Of a stretch of DNA of 64,000 nucleotides, positions 35,656 to 44,418 are shown in pieces. The position numbers and the translations under genes are program-made. The notes under the pieces were generated by a model, which saw nothing but the letters and a program-made list of their open reading frames with translations, was not told where the DNA came from and ran no database searches. This DNA comes from Acidovorax sp. MR-S7 (lineage in GTDB: Bacteria > Pseudomonadota > Gammaproteobacteria > Burkholderiales > Burkholderiaceae_C): the NCBI RefSeq assembly GCF_000400995.2, contig NZ_DF238908.1, forward strand, positions 124,001 to 188,000, given 5' to 3'. The first letter of the stretch is position 1. Each line of letters opens with the position of its first letter.

Positions 35656-36816
35656 TCAGTGGGGGAAGCCGCCGCGCACCAGCCGCACCGCGTCGGCGTC
35701 CATGCGCCGCAGCAGGGCATCCAGCCCCTGCCCGTCCGCCGGCGCACGCGGCGGGGTGGACGCACCCGGCGCGGAGCGGCAGATGAGGTCGTCTTCCGAC
35801 CAGCCGCCCTGCCCCGGCTGCGCCCGCGCGCGCAGCCAGCCTGTGCGGTCCACGAGCAGCGTGTGGCCCGGCGCGGCGGCGGCATCCACGCCCAGCAGCA
35901 GGGCCAGCGCGGGCAGCAGGTGCGCATCGGCCGCTTCGCATTCGGGGGCGGCCGAGGCGCTACCCACCACCACGCCCACCATGCGCGGGTCTTCGGGCGG
36001 CAGTGCCGCGCCGGGCGCGGTCAGCACCACCTGCAGGCGCTGGCCCTGCAGGCTGCGTGCGTCGCGCAGGCCGCCGTGGCGGCAGCGCAGCGCGGCGGAG
36101 GGCATGCGCACAGGACGCTCCCACGCACCGGACTCGCGCAGCATGCGGCCCGCGGCGTGGGCCTGCAGGTAGTCGAGCACCTGCCAGATCTCCGCGTCGC
36201 CGAGCTGCCCCGGTCCGAAGCCCGGCATGGTCTGCAGCCCGGCCCGGCCGTGCATGCCGTGGCGGATGCGCCAGAACAGCTCGCCCTCCAGCCGCTTCCA
36301 CAGCAGGCCGCCGGTGAGCATGGGCGGCCACATGGGCAGGCGCGCCGCGTCGGGGCCTTCGCCGCGCGCATCCGCGCCATGGCAGCGCACGCAGTGCGCG
36401 GCGTAGACCGCCTGTCCGCGCACGATGCCCGCGGCAGCAAAATCGGTGGGCGAGCGGTGCAGGCTGGTGGGCACCGCGGGGGCCAGCAGCAACTGCGGCG
36501 ACGGCCAGGGCGCCAGAAGCACCAGCGCCAGGGCCGCGGCGGACAACCCCCAGCGTGCGCGCCGAGCGCGCCACGCCAGCGCCGCGAGCGCCAGCACCAG
36601 GGCCAGCAGCACGCAGCCCAGCGTGAGCGCCACGCGGCGGGCATGGCCGCCGTCGATCGCCAGCATCTCCGCCGCCAGCCGGTGCGCGAAGGGCCATGCG
36701 GGCTGGCCGGCGGCCTCGCCCGTGAGTCCCAGCGCGTGCAGCGCGTCACGCAGCGCGAGCTGCGCGGCGAGCATCGCCTCCAGCAGGGCGTCGAGGGCGT
36801 CGGGCGGCAGCGTCAA
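35656..36816 (-). CDS. Membrane-anchored cytochrome c in an ABC importer operon
   Basis: A 386-residue protein. Two hydrophobic segments (about 61-82 and 90-108) precede a cytochrome c domain with heme motif CVRCH (Cys142, Cys145, His146) and a likely axial Met in GLQTMPGFG (Met197). About 170 further residues form an unassigned domain that begins CRHGGLRDARSLQGQRL and includes ALALLLGVDAAAAPGHTLL. It would sit in the membrane facing the periplasm. It is 4 bp after the ATPase gene of a sulfonate-type importer, an unusual partner; perhaps it takes electrons from periplasmic oxidation of the imported sulfur compound (inference). Confidence 0.8.
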   Translation of the reverse strand: MTLPPDALDALLEAMLAAQLALRDALHALGLTGEAAGQPAWPFAHRLAAEMLAIDGGHARRVALTLGCVLLALVLALAALAWRARRARWGLSAAALALVLLAPWPSPQLLLAPAVPTSLHRSPTDFAAAGIVRGQAVYAAHCVRCHGADARGEGPDAARLPMWPPMLTGGLLWKRLEGELFWRIRHGMHGRAGLQTMPGFGPGQLGDAEIWQVLDYLQAHAAGRMLRESGAWERPVRMPSAALRCRHGGLRDARSLQGQRLQVVLTAPGAALPPEDPRMVGVVVGSASAAPECEAADAHLLPALALLLGVDAAAAPGHTLLVDRTGWLRARAQPGQGGWSEDDLICRSAPGASTPPRAPADGQGLDALLRRMDADAVRLVRGGFPH

Positions 36817-36820
36817 AGGC

Positions 36821-37645
36821 TCACCAGCTGTCGCCCAGGCCCAGCAGCGCGAGCGCGCGGCGGCGCAGCTCGGCCAGGCGCGGATCGCCCCGGTGGCGCG
36901 GGTACGGCAGGTCGTTGACCAGCACCTCGCGCACGCGCGCGGGCCGCTCGGTGAACACCACCACGCGCTGGGCCATGAACAGCGCCTCCTCCACGTCGTG
37001 CGTGACCAACAGCGCCGAGAAGCCCGCGCGCTGCCACAGCTGCACCAGTTCGGTCTGCATGGCCAGGCGCGTGAGCGAGTCGAGCTTGCCGAGCGGCTCG
37101 TCGAGCACCAGCAGGCGCGGGTCGTTGACCAGCGCGCGCGCCAGCGCCACGCGCTGCGCCATGCCGCCCGACAGCTCGTGCGGGAATGCGCGCGCGAAGG
37201 GCGCCAGGCCCACCAGCGCCAGCGCCTCGTCCACGCGCTGGCGCTCGCGGCGCAGCAGCCCGCGCGCCTGCAGGCCCAGGGCCACGTTGTCCCACACGGT
37301 GCGCCAGGGGTAGAGCGTGGGGTCCTGGAAGACGACGATGCGCGACGGGTCGGGCTCCGTGATGGCCGCGCCGTCCTGGCGCAGCGTGCCCCGGCTGGCT
37401 GGCTCCAGCCCCGCCACCAGGCGCAGCAGCGTGCTCTTGCCGCAGCCGCTGGGGCCGAGCAGCGCCACGAACTCGCCGGGGGCGATGGAGAGGTCCAGAC
37501 CGTCGATCACCTGCAGCGCCTGGCCGGCCTTGGCGCCCTTCGCGGCGCGCTGCGCGAACCAGTGGCTGACCTGCTCCACGTCGATGCGGGCGCCGTGCAC
37601 ACGGGCCTTGCGCTGGAGCGGTGCCGGAATGGCGATGCTCACCAT
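36821..37645 (-). CDS. ABC transporter ATPase, sulfonate/taurine family
   Basis: 274 residues with Walker [13 protein letters not shown]-loop FQDPTLYPW, signature LSGGMAQRVAL, Walker B LLVLDEPLGKLD and THDVEEAL. Start 37645 overlaps the permease stop by 7 bp. Part of the SBP-permease-ATPase-cytochrome c operon. Confidence 0.93.
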   Translation of the reverse strand: MVSIAIPAPLQRKARVHGARIDVEQVSHWFAQRAAKGAKAGQALQVIDGLDLSIAPGEFVALLGPSGCGKSTLLRLVAGLEPASRGTLRQDGAAITEPDPSRIVVFQDPTLYPWRTVWDNVALGLQARGLLRRERQRVDEALALVGLAPFARAFPHELSGGMAQRVALARALVNDPRLLVLDEPLGKLDSLTRLAMQTELVQLWQRAGFSALLVTHDVEEALFMAQRVVVFTERPARVREVLVNDLPYPRHRGDPRLAELRRRALALLGLGDSW

Positions 37646-38667
37646 TTCACCACCCCCTTCTGCCACGACAGCACGCGGTCGCGCACCGTGAACAGCAGCG
37701 TGATGACGCCCGAGAACAGCAGCGCCATGAGGATCAGCGCGGCATACATGTTGGGGTACGCCGCCCAGCCCTGCGCCCAGGTGAGGTACCAGCCCAGGCC
37801 CGACTTCACGCCCAGCATCTCGGCCACCACCAGCGTGGAGAACGCCGCACCCAAGCCCATGAACAGCCCCACGAACACCTGCGGCAGCGCCGCGGGAATG
37901 GCCACGCGCAGCACCAGGAACCACTGCGACGCGCCCATGGTGCGAGCCACGTCGTAGTAGTTCTTGTGCACGCCGGCCACGCCCGACCAGGTGAGGATGG
38001 CCACCGGGAAGGCCATGCCCAGCGCGATCAGGAACACGGCCGTGGACCAGCTCGACGGGAAGAAGTAGAAGCTGATCGGCAGCAGCGCCGTGGTGGGCAC
38101 AGGCCCGAGGATGCGCAGCACCGGGTGCACCCAGTAGCTGGCCGCGCGCGACCAGCCGATGAGCACGCCCGTGGCGAAGCCCGCCGCTGCGCCGATGGCG
38201 ATGCCGATGCCCAGCAGCCGCAGCGAGTTGCCGGCGCTCTCGGCCAGGCGCGGCGCATCGCCCGCGTAGACCTCCACCAGCGCCTGCGGCGGCGCGAAGA
38301 ACGGCGGCGGCAGCACGCCGAGCTTGGCCGTCAGCACCTCCCACAGCGCCAGCCCCGCCGCCAGCGCCACCAGCCAAGGCCCCGCGGGCCGCAGCCGCTC
38401 GCGCAGCGCGGCCAGCGGGCGCGCCGCGCGCGGCGCGAGCACCAGCGCCGCCAGCAGCAGCGCCACGGCGGCGGCGCCGGCCGCGAACTCGGCGGTGTAG
38501 GCCCATTCGGTGAAGCCCGCGGGCTTGTTGGGCCACACCTGGGTGAGCGCCGCGAGCAGCGCCCAGGCCAGCGCGGCCAGCGCGCCCGTCCACCACAGGG
38601 GCGCCCGGGCTTGCGCCTGGCGCAGCGCGGGCGGCGGGGCGAGCAGGCGGTCGGCAACGGCGCTCAT
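37639..38667 (-). CDS. ABC transporter permease with N-terminal extension
   Basis: 342 residues, about 80 more than usual SsuC-type permeases because of two extra hydrophobic segments at the N-terminus (ALAALAWALLAALTQVW and AAAVALLLAALVLAP). The standard part begins near LALWEVLTAKLGVLPPPFF, and the ATPase-contact loop is DVARTMGASQWFLVLRVAIP. Its start overlaps the receptor stop (ATGA). Same operon as the receptor, ATPase and cytochrome c. Confidence 0.92.
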   Translation of the reverse strand: MSAVADRLLAPPPALRQAQARAPLWWTGALAALAWALLAALTQVWPNKPAGFTEWAYTAEFAAGAAAVALLLAALVLAPRAARPLAALRERLRPAGPWLVALAAGLALWEVLTAKLGVLPPPFFAPPQALVEVYAGDAPRLAESAGNSLRLLGIGIAIGAAAGFATGVLIGWSRAASYWVHPVLRILGPVPTTALLPISFYFFPSSWSTAVFLIALGMAFPVAILTWSGVAGVHKNYYDVARTMGASQWFLVLRVAIPAALPQVFVGLFMGLGAAFSTLVVAEMLGVKSGLGWYLTWAQGWAAYPNMYAALILMALLFSGVITLLFTVRDRVLSWQKGVVKW

Positions 38668-39659
38668 GACAGCACGTCCGCGAACACGTGCGCGGCGAAG
38701 CGCGCGGGATCGGTGCTGGGTTTGAGCACCTTCACGAGCTTGAAGTCACGCGCGTAGAACTCGATCTCCTCGCGCAGCGCGCGGCCCACCGGGTGGCTGC
38801 GGTGCGTGAGCGTGCCCAGCACGGCGCGCAGCTCCGACTGCGGCACCTTGGAGTACGGGCTGTAGATGCGCGCCGTCTCGGCCGGGTTGTCGGCCACGAA
38901 GTCCGAGGCCTCGACGATGGCGCGCGTGAGCGCGGCGGCCGTGGCGCGGTCATTGCGCACCAGCGCGCCGCTCACGCCCAGCACGCAGCAGGTCTTGGCC
39001 GCGTATTCGCCCGTGAGGTTGGTGGCCAGGTCCACCAGGCCCTGGGTGCGGCGCTGGATGAGCAGCAGGTTGGGGTCGCCGTCGGCGATCGCCTGGGCCT
39101 CGCCCTTCTCCACGGCCAGGCCCAGCATGTCGCCGGGGAACTGGCGCCAGGCCACCTCGCGCTCGGGGTCGATGCCAGCCTTGGCCAGCAGCACCGAGAA
39201 GAAGTTCTTGCCCGGCGCATTCAGATCCGATACGGCGATGGTCTTGCCCTTGAGGTGCTTCAGGTCGGTCACGCCCGCGGGCGCGTAACCCACCAGCCGC
39301 GAGCAGCCGCCGTGCGAGCTGCCCACCAGCTTCACGTCGAAACCCGACTCCAGCGGCTTGATCCAGCGGTGGATCATGCCCACCCCCGCGTCGGCCTTGG
39401 AGGTGGCGATGGTTTCCAGCAGCTGGTCGGTGGAACCGGCGAAGTTCACCAGCTCCACCTTCAAACCGTGCTTCTCGAAAATGCCGCGCTCCAGCGCCAC
39501 GGGCGCGGCCGACAGGCAGATCGCGTTGGCGTTCCAGGCCAGCTTCACCGGCTTGAGCGGCGCTGCCGCCCAGCCCCGGCCCGCGCCCGCGGCGCCCAGC
39601 ACGGCCGCGCTGCCCGCAACGCGCAGCCAGCGGCGGCGTTCGTCGTTCTTGATTGGCAT
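38664..39659 (-). CDS. ABC substrate-binding protein, sulfonate/nitrate family, Tat-type signal
   Basis: 331 residues. The signal has RRRWLRVAGSAAVLGAAGAG, a twin-arginine pattern, cut near WAA-AP. The mature part shows VKLAWNANAICLSAAPVALE, FEKHGLKVELVNFAGSTDQL and GVGMIHRWIKPLESGFDVKL (parts), an SsuA/NrtA-like fold. Ligand unknown, probably an organosulfur compound from context. Start 39659 with AAAGGACGGGCAGAG upstream; an ATG 21 bp earlier is possible. Box B lies 66 bp upstream. Confidence 0.9.
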   Translation of the reverse strand: MPIKNDERRRWLRVAGSAAVLGAAGAGRGWAAAPLKPVKLAWNANAICLSAAPVALERGIFEKHGLKVELVNFAGSTDQLLETIATSKADAGVGMIHRWIKPLESGFDVKLVGSSHGGCSRLVGYAPAGVTDLKHLKGKTIAVSDLNAPGKNFFSVLLAKAGIDPEREVAWRQFPGDMLGLAVEKGEAQAIADGDPNLLLIQRRTQGLVDLATNLTGEYAAKTCCVLGVSGALVRNDRATAAALTRAIVEASDFVADNPAETARIYSPYSKVPQSELRAVLGTLTHRSHPVGRALREEIEFYARDFKLVKVLKPSTDPARFAAHVFADVLS

Positions 39660-39724
39660 CTCTGCCCGTCCTTTCTTCATGCGTGATGGATGGACGCCAT
39701 TGCACCGAAAACGCCGCGCGCCGG

Positions 39725-39754
39725 GAACGAACAAAAACAGGGATGTATATGCGC
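39725..39754 (-). promoter_or_regulatory. Sulfur box B, between the importer operon and cysteine dioxygenase
   Basis: Plus-strand GAACGAACAAAAACAGG, ending ATATGCGC at 39754. The most diverged of the four boxes but with the same 30-bp spacing. It is 66 bp from the receptor gene start (minus) and 46 bp from the cysteine dioxygenase start (plus), so it could serve both. Confidence 0.55.
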
Positions 39755-39799
39755 AAACCAGGGTTCGCAGGCGCGCGCCCCTGCGGTCCAATGCGGGGC

Positions 39800-40387
39800 A
39801 TGGACACCGACACCCTTCCCCCGCGCCTGCGGGACTTCGTGCACCACCTGGAGCAGGCCGTGGACGGCGCGCCCGCCGAAGCCCCGCTACTGGCCCGGGG
39901 GCGCGCGCTGCTGCAGGCCCTGGTCGCGCACGACGACTGGCTGCCCGAGGCCTTCGCCCGCCCCCATCCCCAGTACTACCAGCAGTACCTGCTGCACGCC
40001 GACGCGGCGCAGCGCTTCTCCGTGGTGAGCTTCGTCTGGGGGCCGGGCCAGGGCACGCCCATCCACGACCACACCGTCTGGGGCCTGATCGGCATGCTGC
40101 GCGGCGCCGAGGAGTCGCAGGCCTATGCGCAGGACGCGCAGGGCCGCTGGCGCCCGCACGGCCCCGCGCGGCTGCTGCGGCCGGGCGAGGTGGAAGCCGT
40201 ATCGCCCACCATCGGCGACGTGCACCGCGTGCGCAACGCGCTGCCGGACGGCGTTTCGATCAGCATTCACGTGTATGGTGCGGACATCGGCCGCGTCCAG
40301 CGCCACGTGTTCACCGAAGAGGGTGCAACCAAGCCCTTCGTCTCCGGCTACGCCAACCCCACCCCTTCTCCCGTTTCCCCGACATGA
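39800..40387 (+). CDS. Cysteine dioxygenase-family protein
   Basis: A 195-residue cupin that oxidises a thiol such as cysteine or 3-mercaptopropionate to the sulfinate using non-heme iron. The three iron ligands are visible: TPIHDHTVWG (His89, His91) and GDVHRVRN (His142). The start at 39800 follows GCGGGGC; ATG at 39791 is also possible. The stop overlaps the start of the four-domain rhodanese gene (ATGA), so the oxidised sulfur is probably passed on by a sulfurtransferase. Confidence 0.9.
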   Translation: MDTDTLPPRLRDFVHHLEQAVDGAPAEAPLLARGRALLQALVAHDDWLPEAFARPHPQYYQQYLLHADAAQRFSVVSFVWGPGQGTPIHDHTVWGLIGMLRGAEESQAYAQDAQGRWRPHGPARLLRPGEVEAVSPTIGDVHRVRNALPDGVSISIHVYGADIGRVQRHVFTEEGATKPFVSGYANPTPSPVSPT

Positions 40388-41970
40388 CCACCGACACCCT
40401 CATCACCCCATCCCAAATCCGCCAGGCCCTGCAGGACGGCAGCGAGATCGCCCTGCTCGACGTGCGCGAGGAAGCGCCCTTCGCCGAAGGCCACCCGCTG
40501 TGGGCCGCCAACCTGCCCTCCGGGCGCATCGAGCTGGACGCCTGGCGCCGCATCCCGCGCCGCGACACCGTGATCGCCGTCTACGACAACGGCGAGGGCC
40601 TGGCCGAGCCGGCCGCGCGCGCGCTGCGGGCGCTGGGCTACACCCGCGTGCACCTGCTGGCCGGCGGCCTGCAGGGCTGGAAGGACGCGGGGCTGGAGCT
40701 GTTCATCGACGTGAACGTGCCCAGCAAGTCCTTCGGCGAATGGCTGGAGGCCGAGCGCCACACACCCTCGCTGCCTGCCGAGGAGGTGCAGGCGCTGATC
40801 GACGGCGGCGCCGACATGGTGGTGCTGGACGCGCGCCGCTGGGACGAATACCAGACCATGAGCATCCCCACCGGCGTGAGCGTGCCCGGCGCCGAGCTGG
40901 TGCTGCGCGCGCAGGCGCTGGCGCCCAGCCCGTCCACGCACATCGTGGTCAACTGCGCGGGCCGCACGCGCAGCATCGTCGGCACGCAGTCGCTCGTGAA
41001 CGCGGGCCTGCCCCACCGCATCACCGCGCTGCGCAACGGCACCATCGGCTGGCTGCTGGCAGGCCAGCGGCTCGACCACGGCGCCAGCCGCCGTGCACCC
41101 GAGGTGACGCCCGCCCAGCGCGCCCAGGCCGCTGGGCGCGCCCGCGCCGTGGCCGACCGGGCGGGCGTGCGCCGCGCCACCGCGGCCGACCTGCAGCGCT
41201 TTGCAGCCGAAGGCCAGCGCACCACCTACCGCTTCGACGTGCGCACGCCTGAGGAATATGCCGCCGGCCACCTGCCGGGCTTTCGCCACTACGCCGGCGG
41301 CCAGCTCGTGCAGGAGACGGACCACGCCGCGCCCGTGCGCGGCGCGCGCATCGTGCTGGCCGACGACGACGGCGTGCGCGCCAACATGAGTGCATCCTGG
41401 CTCGCCCAGATGGGCTGGGAGGCCTGGGTGCTGGACGATGCCCCCGGCTTCACCGAGACCGGCGAGCCCGCACCCGACCACCCGGCCCTCCCCGCGCCGG
41501 TGGCCGGCGTGTCCCCCGCCACGCTGGCGCAATGGCTGCGGGACGATGCACAAGGCACCGCCGTGCTCGACTTCACCGCCAGCGCCAGCTACGTGCAGCG
41601 CCACATCCCCGGCGCATGGTGGCTCTTGCGCTCGCAGCTGCCCCAGGCGCTGGCGGCCGTGCCGCACGCGCGGCGCTACGTGGTCACCTGCGGCACCAGC
41701 CTGCTCGCGCGCTACGCCGCCCAGGCCGTGGCCCAGGCCACGGGGGCCGAGGTGTTCGCGCTCGACGGCGGCACGCAGGCCTGGATCGCCGCGGGCCTGC
41801 CGCTGGAGCACGGCGAGACGCGCCTGGCCAGCCCGCGCATCGACCGCTACCGCCGCCCCTACGAAGGCACGGACGCGCCGCGCAGCGCCATGCAGGCGTA
41901 CCTGGACTGGGAGTTCGGGCTGGTGGAGCAGCTGCGGCGCGACGGCACGCACGGCTTCCGCGTGATCTGA
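40384..41970 (+). CDS. Four-domain rhodanese-like sulfurtransferase
   Basis: A 528-residue cytoplasmic protein made of four rhodanese modules (about 1-110, 125-235, 265-355, 375-475). Domain 2 keeps the active-site loop NCAGRTRS (Cys191) and domain 4 has VTCGTSLL (Cys436). Domains 1 and 3 carry YDNGEG and ADDDGV instead, so they have lost the Cys and are probably structural. It could move sulfane sulfur produced with cysteine dioxygenase, which is coupled upstream by a 4-bp overlap. Ends before repeat R8 and a strong hairpin. Confidence 0.9.
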   Translation: MTTDTLITPSQIRQALQDGSEIALLDVREEAPFAEGHPLWAANLPSGRIELDAWRRIPRRDTVIAVYDNGEGLAEPAARALRALGYTRVHLLAGGLQGWKDAGLELFIDVNVPSKSFGEWLEAERHTPSLPAEEVQALIDGGADMVVLDARRWDEYQTMSIPTGVSVPGAELVLRAQALAPSPSTHIVVNCAGRTRSIVGTQSLVNAGLPHRITALRNGTIGWLLAGQRLDHGASRRAPEVTPAQRAQAAGRARAVADRAGVRRATAADLQRFAAEGQRTTYRFDVRTPEEYAAGHLPGFRHYAGGQLVQETDHAAPVRGARIVLADDDGVRANMSASWLAQMGWEAWVLDDAPGFTETGEPAPDHPALPAPVAGVSPATLAQWLRDDAQGTAVLDFTASASYVQRHIPGAWWLLRSQLPQALAAVPHARRYVVTCGTSLLARYAAQAVAQATGAEVFALDGGTQAWIAAGLPLEHGETRLASPRIDRYRRPYEGTDAPRSAMQAYLDWEFGLVEQLRRDGTHGFRVI

Positions 41971-41990
41971 CGGCCCGCCATCCGCTCTTC

Positions 41991-42050
41991 TTTCGATAGC
42001 TGCAAGCGCTTGATGGATAAGATGTAGCGGTCATTTTCATCATATTTTCA
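41991..42050 (+). repeat. Intergenic repeat R8
   Basis: TTTCGATAGCTGCAAGCGCT at 41991, then a degenerate second arm (AAGATGTAGCGGTCATTTTC). Located after the four-domain rhodanese gene. Confidence 0.75.
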
Positions 42051-42139
42051 GGGTGCTGCGCATTCCCCATGCCGCATGAAACTGGCGCGCCCCCAGCGCA
42101 GGCAGCCGCGCAAGGGCCGCCCCGCCGCGCCGGCTGCGT

Positions 42140-42176
42140 CCCCCTCCCGTAGCGCACAGCGCTACGAGAGAGGGGG
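42140..42176. terminator. Large hairpin between convergent genes
   Basis: CCCCCTC (42140-42146) pairs with GAGGGGG (42170-42176), and inside it CGTAGCGC (42148-42155) pairs with GCGCTACG (42159-42166) around ACA. At least 15 paired bases separate the plus-strand rhodanese from the minus-strand thiosulfate permease gene. No long T-tract follows, so it may be a repeat element used as a terminator. Confidence 0.6.
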
Positions 42177-42191
42177 AAGGTGCGAAGCGCC

Positions 42192-43361
42192 TCAGGTGGT
42201 GTTTCGTTTCTGCATGCGCAGCCCCGCCCACACGGCGAAGAACATCGCCGCGCCGAACACCCAGCCCGACAGCGCCCCGGCCATCACGCCCGACAGCAGC
42301 GTGCCGATGGTGCAGCCGAGCCCCGTCATCGCACCCCAGCCCAGCAGCACGCCGCCCAGCAGGCCGCGCGCCGCGTCGCGCGCGCTGGGCCGGCGCGGCG
42401 TGAACTGGCCGCTGGCGAGCGACGCGGCGAACGCCCCGGCCACCAGGCCCAGCAGCAGCATGGCGTTGGGCGTCCACCAGTGGCTTTGCACGGCGGTGGC
42501 GCAGCCGGCGAAGCCGTCCAGCCCGTCGAGCCGCGCAGGAATCCAGCCCTGCCGCTCGCCCACCGTGCGCGCGGCGCTGCCCAGCGTGGCGGTCACGCCC
42601 AGCGGCTTCATGCGCACGATGGCGAACGCACCGATGAGGCCCACGCCCAGGCCGCCCGTCCAGTATGGCCAGCGCCCCGTCCAGAGCCGCCGCCACGCGG
42701 CGCCCAGCGTGGGCGCCGACGCGGCTGGCGGCTGCGCGTGCGCCGCCAGCCCGCGCCACAGCCACGCGGCGATGGCGGCCAGCACGCCCCATTGCAGCAC
42801 CAGCGCGCCGCCATAGCCCAGGTGGCGCGGCAGCCAGACCACGGGCGCCTCGGCAATGCTCAGGCTGTAGAGCGGGTTCCAGGTAATGAAGCCCAGCACG
42901 AAACCCAGGGCCGAGCCGAGCAGCGCGAACGGCGACGCGGCCGAGCCTTCGGCCAGCCGGTACCAGTGCGCGCTGATGCACGAACCGGAAACGACCATGC
43001 CCGCCCCGAAGGCCAGCCCGGCCGCCACCAGCACCCAACCCACGGGCCCGATGTGCGCATCGGGCGGCAGGGCCCCGCCCGTGGGATCGGGCAGCCAGCC
43101 GCCCAGCACCACGGTGTAGCCCGCCAGTCCCACGGCCAGCGCCAGCACGATGGCGAGCAGACCGCGCGGGTCGCGCCGATCGAACCAGTCGCGCGCGTGG
43201 CAATAGAAGCAAAAGCGCGTGCGCTGCAGCACCAGCCCGAGCACGGCGCCCGCGGCAAGCGCGAATACCAGCGTGGGCCCGCCGCTTTGCATCCGCGCGA
43301 AATGCGCCGCCACGGCCAGCGCGGCCAGGGGCAGCACGGCAAAGAGAGGTGGAATCGTCAT
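42192..43361 (-). CDS. YeeE/YedE (TsuA-like) thiosulfate permease
   Basis: A 389-residue inner-membrane protein with about 10 segments. The three conserved cysteine motifs of the TsuA group are present: RTRFCFYCHARDWF, SGSCISAHWY and GLGCTIGTLLSG. These cysteines pass thiosulfate through the membrane in characterised homologues. It follows the periplasmic sulfurtransferase gene, but a terminator-like hairpin ends exactly at its ATG, and no ribosome site is visible. A start 22 codons later would remove the first membrane segment, so 43361 is kept. Confidence 0.9.
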   Translation of the reverse strand: MTIPPLFAVLPLAALAVAAHFARMQSGGPTLVFALAAGAVLGLVLQRTRFCFYCHARDWFDRRDPRGLLAIVLALAVGLAGYTVVLGGWLPDPTGGALPPDAHIGPVGWVLVAAGLAFGAGMVVSGSCISAHWYRLAEGSAASPFALLGSALGFVLGFITWNPLYSLSIAEAPVVWLPRHLGYGGALVLQWGVLAAIAAWLWRGLAAHAQPPAASAPTLGAAWRRLWTGRWPYWTGGLGVGLIGAFAIVRMKPLGVTATLGSAARTVGERQGWIPARLDGLDGFAGCATAVQSHWWTPNAMLLLGLVAGAFAASLASGQFTPRRPSARDAARGLLGGVLLGWGAMTGLGCTIGTLLSGVMAGALSGWVFGAAMFFAVWAGLRMQKRNTT

Positions 43362-43394
43362 AAAAAAGCCCGCGCAGCCGGATGGCTGGCGGGC
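43362..43394 (-). terminator. Terminator-like hairpin abutting the thiosulfate permease start
   Basis: On the minus strand GCCCGC (43394-43389) and GCGGGC (43373-43368) pair, with an inner CAGCC/GGCTG stem, and are followed by six T directly before the ATG at 43361. It would end the sulfurtransferase transcript or act as an attenuator for the permease. Confidence 0.7.
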
Positions 43395-43421
43395 GAATCC
43401 GAGGGAGACAAAGGGGATGGG

Positions 43422-44351
43422 TTACTTGGAGGCCCAGACGGTGCCGCTGGGGTTGCTGATCGGCACGCCGACCGCGTTGCCGTATTCGGTCCACGAGCCG
43501 TCGTAGTTGCGCACCTCGTAGCCCAGGATCTTCTTGAGCGCGAACCACGTGTGGCTGGAACGCTCGCCGATGCGGCAGTAGGTGATGACGGGCTTGCTGC
43601 CATCGACGCCCACGGCGCCGTAGACCTTGCGGAGCTCGTCCGCGCTCTTGAAGGTGCCGTCGGCCTGCACGGCCTGGCCCCACGGCACGTTCACCGCCGT
43701 GGGCACGTGGCCCGCGCGCACCGCCAGCTCGGGCACGCCGGCCGGGGCGAAGACCTTGCCGGTGTATTCGTCGGCCGAGCGGATGTCCACCAGCTTCGCG
43801 CCGCCACCATTGCCCTGCGCGGCGGCCAGCACGTCGGCCAGACGCGCGCGCAGCTCCACGTTCACCTTGCCCACCTTGTAGGCCGTGGGCGCGAAGGACG
43901 GCACGCGGCTGTCCTGCGGGCGGTTCTCGGCCTCCCACTTCTTGCGCCCGCCGTCGAGCAGCTTCACGTCCTTGACGCCGTAGATGTCGAACACCCATGC
44001 GCCCCAGGCAGCGAACCAGTTGTTGGTGTCGCCGTAGAGCACCACCGTGGTGTCCGGCCCCACGCCGGCCTTGGTCAGCAGCTTCTCGAAATCCTGCGGG
44101 CCGACGATGTCACGGCGCACCTTGTCGTTCAGGTCGGCGTGCCACGAGAAGTTGACCGCGCCGGGGATGTGCGCGCGCTCGTACAGACCGGGGTTCACGC
44201 TGACCTCGATGAGGCGTACCTGGGGATGGTGCAGGTTCTGCGCCAGCCATTCGGTGGTGACGAGCGGCCCGGCGGGAACGGCCCCGGCCGCGTGCGCGGC
44301 GCCGGTGACGAGCACGGCCCAGGCGGCGATGTGGAGGGTGCGGGAGAACAT
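43422..44351 (-). CDS. Periplasmic thiosulfate/3-mercaptopyruvate sulfurtransferase
   Basis: 309 residues. A Sec signal covers 1-22 (LHIAAWAVLVTGAAHAAG). Two rhodanese domains follow; the second has the active-site loop CRIGERSSH (Cys259), typical of thiosulfate sulfurtransferases. The first domain has LYGDTNNW at the loop. It acts in the periplasm on thiosulfate or persulfides. Start at 44351 with AAAGGAAAACC upstream. Box C lies 68 bp upstream, and the thiosulfate permease gene follows. Confidence 0.93.
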   Translation of the reverse strand: MFSRTLHIAAWAVLVTGAAHAAGAVPAGPLVTTEWLAQNLHHPQVRLIEVSVNPGLYERAHIPGAVNFSWHADLNDKVRRDIVGPQDFEKLLTKAGVGPDTTVVLYGDTNNWFAAWGAWVFDIYGVKDVKLLDGGRKKWEAENRPQDSRVPSFAPTAYKVGKVNVELRARLADVLAAAQGNGGGAKLVDIRSADEYTGKVFAPAGVPELAVRAGHVPTAVNVPWGQAVQADGTFKSADELRKVYGAVGVDGSKPVITYCRIGERSSHTWFALKKILGYEVRNYDGSWTEYGNAVGVPISNPSGTVWASK

Positions 44352-44418
44352 GGTTTTCCTTTCTTTCATTGAAACAGCAGTTGCCGCAGGTGAATCTACG
44401 GGCCGGGGCTGCTGCGGA

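Noticed and set aside
38664-39659. Calling this receptor SsuA or TauA
   Set aside because: The family covers nitrate, taurine, sulfonate and other ligands, and this one has a Tat-type signal and unusual partners; the ligand cannot be named.
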